Assembly: GCF_940670765.1 (NCBI RefSeq)
Contig: NZ_CALNVW010000054.1
Location: forward strand, 1 to 49,204
DNA length: 49,204 nt
Direction: 5' to 3'
Source of the DNA: Streptomyces sp. A 4/2
Lineage (GTDB): Bacteria; Actinomycetota; Actinomycetes; Streptomycetales; Streptomycetaceae
Shown one piece after another: positions 1 through 7,497 of the stretch. Position 1 is the stretch's first letter, and each line of letters begins with the position of its first letter. The notes beneath the pieces are model-generated. The model ran no database searches. It had not been told where the DNA came from and worked only from the letters and a program-made list of their open reading frames with translations. The translations under genes and the position numbers were made by a program.

Positions 1-11
1 GGGGAAGGCTG

Positions 12-38
12 CTGATGCGGAACTGATGTTCACCTCGA
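12..38 (-). promoter_or_regulatory. SARP-type operator pointing off the left edge
   Basis: On the minus strand three 4-mers, CGAG (38-34 region), TCAG (26-23) and TCAG (15-12), start exactly 11 bp apart. The CGAG-TCAG-TCAG order is the same as in the operators at 11312 and 23395. It reads leftward, away from the P450 that ends at 59, so it should serve a gene just outside the window. Confidence 0.5.
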
Positions 39-58
39 CCCCTGACTTCCGGCCGCTG

Positions 59-1255
59 CTACCAGGCCACCGGCAACCTGTCGAGGCCGTAGACGATGGT
101 GTTCTGGCGGAAGGGGACGTCCTCCAGGGCGATATCGAGGCGCAGGGTGGGGAAGCGGGTGAACAGCGCCTTGAGGGAGACCTCCAGTTCCATCCGGGCC
201 AGCGGAGCACCCGGGCACAGGTGCGTGCCGAAGCCGAAGGCGATGTGCTGCCGGGCTTCCTTGCGGTGGATGTCGACGGTGTGGCCGCCGGGGAAGACCG
301 ACTCGTCGTGGTTGGCGCTGGGGATCGCCACGATGACGCCCTCGCCCTTGCGGAGCAGTGCGCCGCTCAGTTCCACGTCTTCGGCGACCACCCGGACCTG
401 GTTGTCCTGGGAGATGGACCAGTAGCGCAGCAATTCGTCGACGGCGGGCCCGAACAGTTCCGGATCGGCGCGGAGTTCGGCGAGCTGGCGCGGCTCCTGG
501 AGCAGGCTGAGCACGCTCAGGCTGATCTGGTGGGCGGTCGTCTCGTGCCCTGCCACGAGGAAGAACCGGGCCATCGACACCAGGTCCTTGTGGTCGAGCT
601 CGCCGCTCGCCACGTACCGGGTGGCGAGCCGGCTGAGCAGGTCGTCCTTCGGGGCCCGTTCGCGCTCCGTGGTGAGCTGGTCGAGGAACTGGCTCATGTC
701 GACGAAAGCGGCGTAGGCCTCCTCGGGCGAGGCCACCTGGGAGAGGATCGTCTGGCTCTGCTCGGTGAAGATGTGCTCGTCCTCCTCAGGCACACCCAGC
801 ATCCGCGCGATCACCAGCGACGGCAGTTTGATCGCGAAGTTCTCCACCAGGTCGACGGGGTTGGGCCCGCTCGCCAGGTCGTCGAGGAGCCGGTCGACGA
901 GCGCTTCGACCTCCGGGCGCAGGGCGCGGGTCCGGCGGGCGGTGAACTCGGTCATCGCCATGCGGCGCAGCCGGCCGTGCTCCGGGTTGTCCATCCGGTT
1001 GAACGACATCACGCCGGGCTCCGGCGGCAGTTGGATGCGCACGGGGAATCCGGGCTGCTGGTCGTCGGCGCTGAACCGCGGATCGTTGAGTACCTGGCGC
1101 ACGTCCGCGTACCCGGTGATCAGCCAGGCCTCACCGCCGCGGATACGGACCTTGACGGGCGGTCTGTGGCGCAGCGAGGTGTACTCGTCCGGTGGCGCGA
1201 AGGGACAGGAACGTGGCATGGGCCAGTCCGCGAGCTTCTCCTGGGTGGCTAGCAT
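59..1255 (-). CDS. Cytochrome P450 (cluster left arm)
   Basis: Soluble actinobacterial P450 of 398 aa, expected to use O2 and electrons from a ferredoxin for C-H hydroxylation or desaturation of a pathway intermediate. The I-helix AGHETTAHQ motif lies near residue 240 and the heme-binding loop FGFGTHLCPG places the Cys ligand at about residue 347. I start at 1255 because a GAGAGG ribosome site lies 7 nt upstream and the protein then begins like other CYP105-type enzymes; the reading frame stays open to 1318. No ferredoxin gene is seen in the window. It shares the unusual WSISQD segment after the ExxR region with the P450 at 33432, so the two look like paralogues. Family certain; substrate unknown. 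Confidence 0.93.
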   Translation of the reverse strand: MLATQEKLADWPMPRSCPFAPPDEYTSLRHRPPVKVRIRGGEAWLITGYADVRQVLNDPRFSADDQQPGFPVRIQLPPEPGVMSFNRMDNPEHGRLRRMAMTEFTARRTRALRPEVEALVDRLLDDLASGPNPVDLVENFAIKLPSLVIARMLGVPEEDEHIFTEQSQTILSQVASPEEAYAAFVDMSQFLDQLTTERERAPKDDLLSRLATRYVASGELDHKDLVSMARFFLVAGHETTAHQISLSVLSLLQEPRQLAELRADPELFGPAVDELLRYWSISQDNQVRVVAEDVELSGALLRKGEGVIVAIPSANHDESVFPGGHTVDIHRKEARQHIAFGFGTHLCPGAPLARMELEVSLKALFTRFPTLRLDIALEDVPFRQNTIVYGLDRLPVAW

Positions 1256-1319
1256 CTGTTGCCTCTCTGGCTTGACTCCGATGGCTGAGATGTTTCGCCG
1301 GTCAGTCTTAAAGCCCACC

Positions 1320-1345
1320 CTGACGGAGCACTGACAGGCCCCTGA
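1320..1345 (-). promoter_or_regulatory. SARP-type triple repeat upstream of the P450
   Basis: Reading the minus strand, TCAG occurs at 1345-1342, 1334-1331 and 1323-1320, exactly 11 bp apart, the helical spacing typical of SARP operators. A TAAGAC sequence follows at 1310-1305 and could be the -10 box. It should control the P450 gene starting at 1255. Confidence 0.65.
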
Positions 1346-1418
1346 CCTGCATAAATGCCCGTATCAACTCATGGGTAACTCTTGGGGGAGGCTTGAACTC
1401 CAGGCCGCACAAAGAAGA

Positions 1419-1450
1419 GGTGCCCCCGGAGCCAAGGCTCCGGGGGCACC
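1419..1450 (-). terminator. Strong hairpin terminator after the DHA2 exporter
   Basis: Perfect 15-bp inverted repeat (1419-1433 with 1436-1450) with a 2-nt AA tip, lying 70 nt past the stop codon of the exporter gene. It separates that unit from the promoter of the P450. Confidence 0.75.
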
Positions 1451-1519
1451 CACGGGGAGGGATACGGATCGGGCGGATCCGACATCAGGTGGAGAGGGTG
1501 GAGAGGGCTGCCGTGGCGG

Positions 1520-2980
1520 TCAGTTCTGCCGCGCCGGGCGGGGCAGCAACTGCACCAGGGCCGCGACCCCCACACAGATGGCGGCCTGGACGAAGAGGCC
1601 GGAGGAGAACGCGTCGGCGAACGCCCCCGGGCCGTGCCGGGTGCCCAGGGTGTTGAAGAAGACGACACCGATGGCGGCGATGCCCACGGCGTTGCCCATC
1701 TCCTGGGCGGTCGAGAACACCCCGGACGCCGCAGCCGCGTGCTCGGGCGCCACGCCTTCGAGCACCAGCGAGGTCAGCGGCGCCACGACCAGGCCCATGC
1801 CGATGCCGCAGAACAGCATCGCGGGGATGCACCAGGCCACGGACCCGTTGTCGATGTGCAGGGCGGTCTCGGCGAGCGCGACATCGCTGACGGCCAGGAT
1901 GAGCGCGCCCAGCGCGAGAACCTGCCGGCCCAACTTGGCTGCGATCCGGGGAGCCTGGGTGGAGGAGAGGAAGAAGCCGATACCCAGCGGGACGAACAAC
2001 AGCCCGGAATCGAGCGCCGAGACGCCGTGGCCTTCTTGCAGGAAGAGCGCGAGCACCAGGAAGAAGGAGGCCATGGCGGCGAAGAACACCAGGATGCCCA
2101 CCACTCCGACCCGGAAGGCGCGGTCGTGGAAGAGTGCCGGGCTCACCAGGGGCGACCTGCCACGGGCGTGCAGCCGGCGCTGGTGGATCCAGAACGCGGC
2201 CAGCAGCGGTACGGCGGCGATCAGGCACTCCCAGGTCCACGTGGGCCAGCCCTGCTCCCGGCCCTGGACCAGGGGCAGGATCACCGCGGTGAGACCGGCG
2301 GTCACCAGCACCACACCGGTCAGGTCGAATCCGGTGCGGCCCTCGGCCTTCGACTCGGGGACGACGCGCGGCGTGATCAGCAGGACGGCCGCGCCGATCG
2401 GAACGTTGATCAGGAAAATGGAGCGCCAGTCGAGGCCGAACACGTCCGCCTTGATCAGCAGGCCGCCGATCAACTGGCCGAAGACCGCGGACGCCCCGAG
2501 GGCCAGCCCGAATCCGTTGAAGGCCGTGACCCGGTCCTTGCCCGAGTAGGTGGTGGTGAGGATGCCCAGGACCTGCGGGATCACCAGCGCGGCAGCCGCG
2601 CCCTGGATGCCCCGGGCTCCGATGAGCACGCCCATGTTCGGCGCGAGGCCGCAGGCGAGCGAGGCCAGCGTGAACAGCGCGAGGCCGATCGAGAAGATCC
2701 GCCTGCGTCCGTAGAGGTCACCGAGGCGGCCACCGGTGATCAGCGCGGCGGACAGGCCGATGTTGAAGGTCGCGGCGACGAACTGGATCTGCGCCGAGGA
2801 CGCGTTCATGTCCGACTGCAGTGACGGAATCGCCACGTTGACGATGAAGAAGTCCAGGTTGGTGATGAACAAGCCCGCGAGCACGACCAGCAGCGCACCC
2901 CACGACCGTCTGCCCGTCGTGGTGTCCGGTGGTGGCGTGGTCGCCGTCCCCGTCTGCGCCGGGGTTGTTTCGGTGGCCAT
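1520..2980 (-). CDS. DHA2-type MFS drug exporter (EmrB/QacA family)
   Basis: Inner-membrane proton-driven efflux pump of 486 aa with the length and hydrophobic pattern of 14-TM DHA2 transporters. The signature loop GGRLGDLYGRRR sits between TM2 and TM3, and the first helix carries the typical D-FIVNVA motif. The ATG at 2980 is chosen because AGGAGG lies 9 nt upstream; a TTG two codons earlier is in frame. A second, clearly related exporter lies at 21850. In the valanimycin cluster VlmF, also an MFS pump, gives resistance, so export of the azoxy product is the likely role here. No SARP repeat is visible upstream. Confidence 0.93.
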   Translation of the reverse strand: MATETTPAQTGTATTPPPDTTTGRRSWGALLVVLAGLFITNLDFFIVNVAIPSLQSDMNASSAQIQFVAATFNIGLSAALITGGRLGDLYGRRRIFSIGLALFTLASLACGLAPNMGVLIGARGIQGAAAALVIPQVLGILTTTYSGKDRVTAFNGFGLALGASAVFGQLIGGLLIKADVFGLDWRSIFLINVPIGAAVLLITPRVVPESKAEGRTGFDLTGVVLVTAGLTAVILPLVQGREQGWPTWTWECLIAAVPLLAAFWIHQRRLHARGRSPLVSPALFHDRAFRVGVVGILVFFAAMASFFLVLALFLQEGHGVSALDSGLLFVPLGIGFFLSSTQAPRIAAKLGRQVLALGALILAVSDVALAETALHIDNGSVAWCIPAMLFCGIGMGLVVAPLTSLVLEGVAPEHAAAASGVFSTAQEMGNAVGIAAIGVVFFNTLGTRHGPGAFADAFSSGLFVQAAICVGVAALVQLLPRPARQN

Positions 2981-3180
2981 GTGCAAGCCCTCCTGGCCTG
3001 TCGCGTGCGGTCATTCAGACCCTTCCGACAGGTATGTCGCCTGCAACGGCCCAGCCGACGGGCAGGAGTCGGCGCAGCTCCCTGTCGGAGCGATTGCAGC
3101 GCACCCGGCCGGAGTATCGCTGGAGTACGGGTGGGGCCGTCTGCCGGCCCCCGGAGGTACCTGCCCGCGGCGGCCGGTGG

Positions 3181-3708
3181 TCAGTGGGGCACGCCTGTGG
3201 GTACGGGCGTGTGGAAGTCACGTGCGTACCACAGCAGCGGCGCCGCGGCGGGGCTGCTGATGCGGATCTCCAGCGGAGTGCCGAGCAGCAGGTCGTGGTC
3301 GCCCGCGCGGATCACGTCCACCGTGCGGCAGCGCAGCCGCACCTTGGCGTCCGGCAGGTACGGGAGGGCGACGCCGCCCTCCCAGGCGCCGAAGTCGCCG
3401 GGGGCGAAGCGGTCCTCGCCGTGGGTGGCGAAGCGCTGGGCGACCGGCTTGTGCCGCTCGCCGAGGACGTTGACGGCGAACTCCTCGGCCGCCGACATGG
3501 CGGCGTGGCAGCTCGAACCGAGCGCGATGCCCACCATGACCAGAGGAGGGTCGAGGGACACCGACGACACGGAGCTCGCGGTGAACCCCCAGCGCCGCCC
3601 CGCCCCGTCGAGGGCGGTGACCACCGAGACGGGGGTGGCGAGCAGCGCCATCGCGTCCTTGAACAGCTGGGCGTCCGCCACCGGTAACTGCTCCTGGGCT
3701 GTGCTCAT
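3181..3708 (-). CDS. Flavin reductase, VlmR-like partner of the N-hydroxylase
   Basis: Small NAD(P)H:flavin oxidoreductase of the HpaC/PheA2 family (175 aa). It makes free reduced flavin for a two-component monooxygenase. Visible family features are the N-terminal segment ending ATPVSVVTA, the flavin-binding stretch GFTASSVSSVSLDPPLVMVGI and a C-terminal LLLGTPLEIRI strand. The natural partner here is the acyl-CoA-dehydrogenase-fold protein at 13050, as VlmR is for VlmH in valanimycin biosynthesis; the luciferase-like protein at 31567 is an alternative. ATG at 3708 has an AGGAG site 8 nt upstream. A TCGAG/TTGAG/TTGCG triplet at 11-bp spacing lies in the promoter. Confidence 0.9.
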   Translation of the reverse strand: MSTAQEQLPVADAQLFKDAMALLATPVSVVTALDGAGRRWGFTASSVSSVSLDPPLVMVGIALGSSCHAAMSAAEEFAVNVLGERHKPVAQRFATHGEDRFAPGDFGAWEGGVALPYLPDAKVRLRCRTVDVIRAGDHDLLLGTPLEIRISSPAAAPLLWYARDFHTPVPTGVPH

Positions 3709-3801
3709 GAGTTAGCTCCTTGGGGATGGGCCGTGGGGCACGGGGCCGGGGCTTCAGCACGCTCCTGGGCCGGGTTCTGAAAGTTCCGGCTCAGGGACCA
3801 T

Positions 3802-3828
3802 CGCAAGAACCGCTCAAGACCCACTCGA
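3802..3828 (-). promoter_or_regulatory. SARP-type triple repeat (TCGAG/TTGAG class) before the flavin reductase
   Basis: Minus-strand TCGAG (3828-3824), TTGAG (3817-3813) and TTGCG (3806-3802) lie 11 bp apart. They resemble the classical TCGAGnn heptamer of SARP binding sites more than the TCAG class used elsewhere in this window. Confidence 0.5.
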
Positions 3829-3863
3829 AACGAAGGGGAGCGAAGGGGCCCGGAGGTGCCGGG

Positions 3864-3889
3864 TCAAGCCGGGGTTGAGTGGCGGGCAG
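3864..3889 (+). promoter_or_regulatory. Possible SARP repeat before the first ACP
   Basis: TCAAG (3864) and TTGAG (3875) are 11 bp apart, with a weak third unit GCAG at 3886. The site lies about 55 bp upstream of the ACP start and back-to-back with the flavin-reductase operator, giving a divergent control region. Confidence 0.35.
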
Positions 3890-3939
3890 CAGGATGAGGG
3901 GGAAGGCACGGTGCCGACGGATCACGTAAGGAGCTGCAC

Positions 3940-4215
3940 ATGGCGGACAGGGAGCCGGTCATGCCCGAGGGGGAGATCCTCGGCTGGCTCGCGGAGAGGC
4001 TGGGTACCCACGTGTCCCTGCCGTTGTCAGAGATCAACCCCGATGTCCCGTACGTCGAGTACGGCCTCGACTCCGTCGCCGCACTGGGCCTCTTCGGGGA
4101 CATCGAGGAGAAGTTCGGCCTCGTCCTCGACCCGATCGTGGCGCTGGAGCATGCGACGGTGCGGCAGCTGGCGGCCTATCTGGCCGTCGAGGCGGCGGAG
4201 GCCGTCCACAGCTGA
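3940..4215 (+). CDS. Stand-alone acyl carrier protein
   Basis: ACP of 91 aa. The phosphopantetheine attachment motif YGLDSVAALGL puts the modified Ser at residue 45, followed by the family's acidic recognition helix. It would hold an acyl or beta-ketoacyl thioester for the pathway. This is the first of three free ACPs in the window (others at 18669 and 23494) besides the one inside the PKS. AAGGAG lies 11 nt before the ATG. It stands alone on the plus strand between two minus-strand units. Which enzyme loads it cannot be told from sequence. Confidence 0.9.
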   Translation: MADREPVMPEGEILGWLAERLGTHVSLPLSEINPDVPYVEYGLDSVAALGLFGDIEEKFGLVLDPIVALEHATVRQLAAYLAVEAAEAVHS

Positions 4216-4254
4216 GTGCCGCGCCCGACACCGGTCGGCGCCATCTGACAACGC

Positions 4255-4283
4255 TTCGCCCCGTCGCACCGCGACGGGGCGAA
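4255..4283. terminator. Bidirectional terminator between ACP and MFS genes
   Basis: Perfect 13-bp inverted repeat (4255-4267 with 4271-4283) with a 3-nt ACC loop between the convergent ACP and MFS genes. Confidence 0.75.
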
Positions 4284-4312
4284 CTGCGTGGCCCTGGTGC
4301 TCCTGGTCGGTC

Positions 4313-5737
4313 TCAGTCGTGGTCGACGGAGACCCCGGTGGTCCTGCCGCCCAGGACCAGCACCGTCACCACCAGCAGGGCCATGCAGCCCGCGATGACG
4401 GCGAACATGGGGCCCGCTCCGTGCTGTTCGAGCACCGGCAGCAGGACGAAGGGCAGCGCCCCGGCGCTGAGCTTCGACAGCGAGTACGCGAGGCCGGTGG
4501 CCGCCGCCCTGATGTCGGTGGGGTACTGCTCGGCCAGATAGACGTGCGAGACCGTGGAGAACACGTTGCTGACGAGGGTGTAGGCGATCCCGAAGAACAT
4601 CACGACGGCCACCGAGCCCGCGTACGCGAATCCGAAGCCCGCCAGCGCCATCGCCAGGGCCGAGAGGGCGAGGAGCCGTTTGCGCTCCATTCGGTCCATG
4701 ATGGGCACCGACACCAGGGAACCGATCGGGTAGCCGATGAAGGACACCGCGGTGAAGCCGAGGCCGGTGACCACTCCGTACCCCTTGGCGGCCAGGATCT
4801 GGGGGGCCAGCGCCCCGAAACCGTAGTAACCGACCACGGACAGGGTGGAGAACAGCCACAGCATGGCGGTACGGCGCCGGAACCTGGCCTGGAACACCAC
4901 GCCGGGGCCGGTGCGCCGGGGCAGCGGCGGGGCGGCGGCGTCGTTCGGGCGCTCTTTCACCGTGGCCGCCGCGGGCCGTGTCTCCGCCCTCGTCTCCGCC
5001 CTCGTTTCCGCCAGGACGTGCGCGGGCAGCTCGGCCTCCATCATGGCCACGAGCTTCTCCGCCTCCTGGTGGCGTCCCTGGGTGGCGAGCCAGCGCGGCG
5101 ACTCGATGAGCCTGCGCCGCAGTCCCCAGACGACGGCCGATCCGGCGGCGCCCAGCACGAACAGCCAGCGCCAGCCGTCGATGCCCAGCGGGCTCAGCGG
5201 CACCAGCCACAGTGCGGCGAAGCCGACCGCGGGCACCCCGCAGAACGCCAGGGTGTACGCCCAGGCGGTGTACCGGCCACGCTGCCCGGCGGGCAGTACG
5301 TCGGCCAGGTAGCAGTCGGACAGGGCCTGTTCGGCGCCGATTCCGACCCCGGCGAGGAAGCGCGTCACGATCAGCCAGGCGGCGTTCGGGGCGAACGCGC
5401 CCAGCAGCGAGAACCCGGAGTACAGCGCGAGGTTGATCAGGAAGGCCCGGCGCCGTCCGAAGCGGTCGGCGACCCGCCCGAGCACCAGGGAGCCGAAGAA
5501 CTGCCCGATGAAGGCCGAGGCCAGGACGAGCTTGAGGGTGGTGCCGTTGAAGGCGAAGTCCCCCTGCAGCACTTTCGAGATCGTTCCGGAGAGGTTGTTC
5601 TCGAAGGTGTCGAAGAGCAGCCCCACGCCGACCACGGCGGTGAGCATGCGGTGCGTGGGCGTGACCGGCATCCGGTCGAGCCGGTCGCCGATGGTGCGCG
5701 CCGCGGGCGGGGGCCTCAGCGGCGTCTGCTGTGACAT
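4313..5737 (-). CDS. MFS transporter (sugar/aromatic-acid:H+ symporter-like)
   Basis: Twelve-helix MFS protein of 474 aa. The loop GRVADRFGRRR after TM2 and a PESPR-like segment (LIESPRWLATQGR) before the central loop are characteristic of the metabolite:H+ symporter branch, not of the DHA2 drug pumps at 1520 and 21850. The central cytoplasmic loop contains the repeat AETRAETRAETR. The start at 5737 has GAGGAG 8 nt upstream. It could import a precursor or export a polar intermediate; neither direction nor substrate can be read from sequence. It is separated from the desaturase by two hairpins and has no obvious SARP repeat. Confidence 0.88.
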   Translation of the reverse strand: MSQQTPLRPPPAARTIGDRLDRMPVTPTHRMLTAVVGVGLLFDTFENNLSGTISKVLQGDFAFNGTTLKLVLASAFIGQFFGSLVLGRVADRFGRRRAFLINLALYSGFSLLGAFAPNAAWLIVTRFLAGVGIGAEQALSDCYLADVLPAGQRGRYTAWAYTLAFCGVPAVGFAALWLVPLSPLGIDGWRWLFVLGAAGSAVVWGLRRRLIESPRWLATQGRHQEAEKLVAMMEAELPAHVLAETRAETRAETRPAAATVKERPNDAAAPPLPRRTGPGVVFQARFRRRTAMLWLFSTLSVVGYYGFGALAPQILAAKGYGVVTGLGFTAVSFIGYPIGSLVSVPIMDRMERKRLLALSALAMALAGFGFAYAGSVAVVMFFGIAYTLVSNVFSTVSHVYLAEQYPTDIRAAATGLAYSLSKLSAGALPFVLLPVLEQHGAGPMFAVIAGCMALLVVTVLVLGGRTTGVSVDHD

Positions 5738-5779
5738 GGTTCAGAGCTCCTCAAGTCTCCGGTGAGCGTTCGGCCGTGT

Positions 5780-5814
5780 GCCTCCGCCCCGGCGCGTTAC
5801 GCGTGGGCGGAGGC
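5780..5814 (-). terminator. Hairpin terminator downstream of the desaturase
   Basis: Arms 5780-5789 and 5805-5814 form a perfect 10-bp stem, with a small inner CGCG pairing in the loop. A second hairpin lies between here and the desaturase stop (GCCCCCTCC with GGAGGGGGC, roughly 5820-5850). Together they separate the desaturase from the MFS gene. Confidence 0.6.
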
Positions 5815-5912
5815 GGAGTGCCCCCTCCGGTCGTACGGGAGGGAGGGGGCGTGTACGTGATGTGCTGCGGGGGTCCGGCGGGGGCGGTGCCGGGGCTGTC
5901 GTACGGCGTCCG

Positions 5913-7034
5913 TCAGACGGCGGCGCCGATTTCCTTCTGCCGCGTCGGGGCGCTGACCTCGTGCAGGAACGTGGCGACCTGGTTGTAGGACTCCCAGAAC
6001 CCGACTTCGAGATAGGGGATGCCGCGCTCCGCGCAGTAGTCGCGGGTCAGCTCCCGGGCGCGGGCGAGGTTGCGCTTCGGCATCGCCGGGAAGAGGTGGT
6101 GCTCGACCTGGTAGTTGAGGCCGCCGTACAGGAAGTCGATCCACCAGTTGGGGCGGATGTTGCGGGAGGTGAGGACCTGGCGCTCAAGCCAGTCCAGGGT
6201 CTCCTTCTCGCCGTCGCGGACCTCCATGCCCTTGTGGTTCGGGGCGAACATCAGGCCGAAGTAGACGCCGAGCGCGGCGTGCTGCACCGCGATGAACACG
6301 ATGGCCTGCAGGGGCGTCAGGACGGTGAAGACGGCGGTCAGGTAGATCGCGGTACGCAGGACGACGAGGCCGATCTCGACGAACCGGCGCTTGGCCCCGC
6401 TCTTGGCCAGCTCCTTGACCGTGGTCTTCTCCATCTTGTAGCCCTCCAGGACGAGGAGCACGAAGAAGAGAATCCGCTGGTGGCGGACGATGAAGCGCTG
6501 CGTCCGGGTGCGGGTGGCGTACTGCTTGATGTCGAAGATCGCGGTGCGCCGGCCGATGTCGGGGTCGAGCGTGAGGTGGTTGGGGTGGCTGTGGTGCCGG
6601 TTGTGGTGGTTGACCCACCAGGCGTAGCTCACCCCGCTGAAGAAGTTGGCGTGGAAGTACGCGACGAGTGTGCCGACCTTCTTGTCGCGGAACATCGCCT
6701 TGTGGCCGACCTCGTGCCACATGTAGGCGCTCTGAACGCCGCAGAGGCCCATCCACACCGCGACCGGCATCTGCCACCAGGACTCGCCGATCAGGAGGAA
6801 GGCGACCAGACCGGCCAGGATGAGGGACATGTTCAGGGCGAGCCGGCGGTAGTCGTAGCCCGTGTTGAGGTCGAGCAGTCCCTCGGTCTTCACGCGCTTC
6901 AGCAGCTCACCGAAGGTGGCGGAGGCACCTTGGCTGCTCGCTTCGCCCGTCGCGACCGCGAGGCCGGCTTCGAGCGGCCGTTGGGTGTCTGACTCTTTCT
7001 CGCTGGTGGTCTCACTGATGTTCGGAGACTGCAT
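5913..7034 (-). CDS. Membrane fatty-acyl desaturase with three His boxes
   Basis: Non-heme diiron membrane desaturase of 373 aa (FADS/DesA3 type). The His boxes are complete: HEVGH at 107-111, HHNRHH at 143-148 and QVEHH ending at 313, with hydrophobic helix pairs between them. It would insert a double bond in an acyl, alkylamine or azoxyalkyl chain; several azoxy natural products (elaiomycin, azodyrecin types) carry alkenes. I choose the ATG at 7034 because AAGGAG lies just upstream, although the frame extends to 7202 through the upstream hairpin. A TCAG double/triple repeat at 7110-7135 marks it as part of the SARP regulon. No dedicated electron donor gene is seen. Confidence 0.93.
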   Translation of the reverse strand: MQSPNISETTSEKESDTQRPLEAGLAVATGEASSQGASATFGELLKRVKTEGLLDLNTGYDYRRLALNMSLILAGLVAFLLIGESWWQMPVAVWMGLCGVQSAYMWHEVGHKAMFRDKKVGTLVAYFHANFFSGVSYAWWVNHHNRHHSHPNHLTLDPDIGRRTAIFDIKQYATRTRTQRFIVRHQRILFFVLLVLEGYKMEKTTVKELAKSGAKRRFVEIGLVVLRTAIYLTAVFTVLTPLQAIVFIAVQHAALGVYFGLMFAPNHKGMEVRDGEKETLDWLERQVLTSRNIRPNWWIDFLYGGLNYQVEHHLFPAMPKRNLARARELTRDYCAERGIPYLEVGFWESYNQVATFLHEVSAPTRQKEIGAAV

Positions 7035-7109
7035 AGAAGGATCTCCTTGAGCAGGACGGGTCCCGGCACGGGGCACCGGGCGAAAGCAACTTGAGCGTCG
7101 GGCACCGCA

Positions 7110-7135
7110 CTGATGTGGCGCTGATGACTGCCTGG
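7110..7135 (-). promoter_or_regulatory. SARP-type repeat upstream of the desaturase
   Basis: Minus-strand TCAG at 7124-7121 and 7113-7110 are 11 bp apart; a degenerate first unit CCAG sits at 7135-7132. The site is about 75 bp before the desaturase start. Confidence 0.55.
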
Positions 7136-7170
7136 AACACCGCCGGGGCGGGGCTTGCACCGGGCGGCCC

Positions 7171-7202
7171 GTGGCACAGCTCCCGTGCGGGAGCTGTGCC
7201 AC
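7171..7202 (-). terminator. Terminator after the 68-aa gene
   Basis: Perfect 14-bp inverted repeat (7171-7184 with 7189-7202), loop GTGC, 35 nt past the stop of the 68-aa gene. It closes the transferase/68-aa transcription unit. Confidence 0.75.
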
Positions 7203-7236
7203 TACGGGCGGGCGGTGCGCGCGGTGCGGCGGCGCG

Positions 7237-7443
7237 TCACGCGGCTGCGGCCTCCTGGGCGAGCCGTGCGTCCAGGGTGCGCAGCAGCTCGTCCGAGGCG
7301 CGGGCGACGTCCTGGTCGTCCGGGGCCCCGATGATGTCCATCAGGGAATGGACCAGCTGCTCCTTGAGGGCGTCCGTCTCGCTGGGTGCAGGCGCCTGCT
7401 CGGCGTCCTGCCCCAGGGCCTCGGTGGTCTGCTCGCTGGACAT
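7237..7443 (-). CDS. Small acidic helical protein, unknown function
   Basis: Protein of 68 aa with no motif I recognise. It is acidic and Ala/Glu-rich: residues 1-22 look disordered, 24-65 look like two amphipathic helices (LKEQLVHSLMDIIGA; ARASDELLRTLDARLAQ). GGAGG lies 9 nt before the ATG, which argues for real translation. It lies 54 nt downstream of the VlmA-like transferase and ends at a strong terminator, so the two genes probably form one transcript. A small partner of the transferase, or a tRNA/ACP-binding adaptor, is possible but unsupported by homology. Confidence 0.7.
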   Translation of the reverse strand: MSSEQTTEALGQDAEQAPAPSETDALKEQLVHSLMDIIGAPDDQDVARASDELLRTLDARLAQEAAAA

Positions 7444-7497
7444 GGTTCTTCCTCCTTGCTGGGTGCCGCCGTGCCGGGCGGCTCGGGTGCGGTGGGT

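Noticed and set aside
7110..7202. Desaturase start at 7202
   Set aside because: It would translate through the perfect terminator hairpin and the SARP repeat; the ATG at 7034 has a strong ribosome site.
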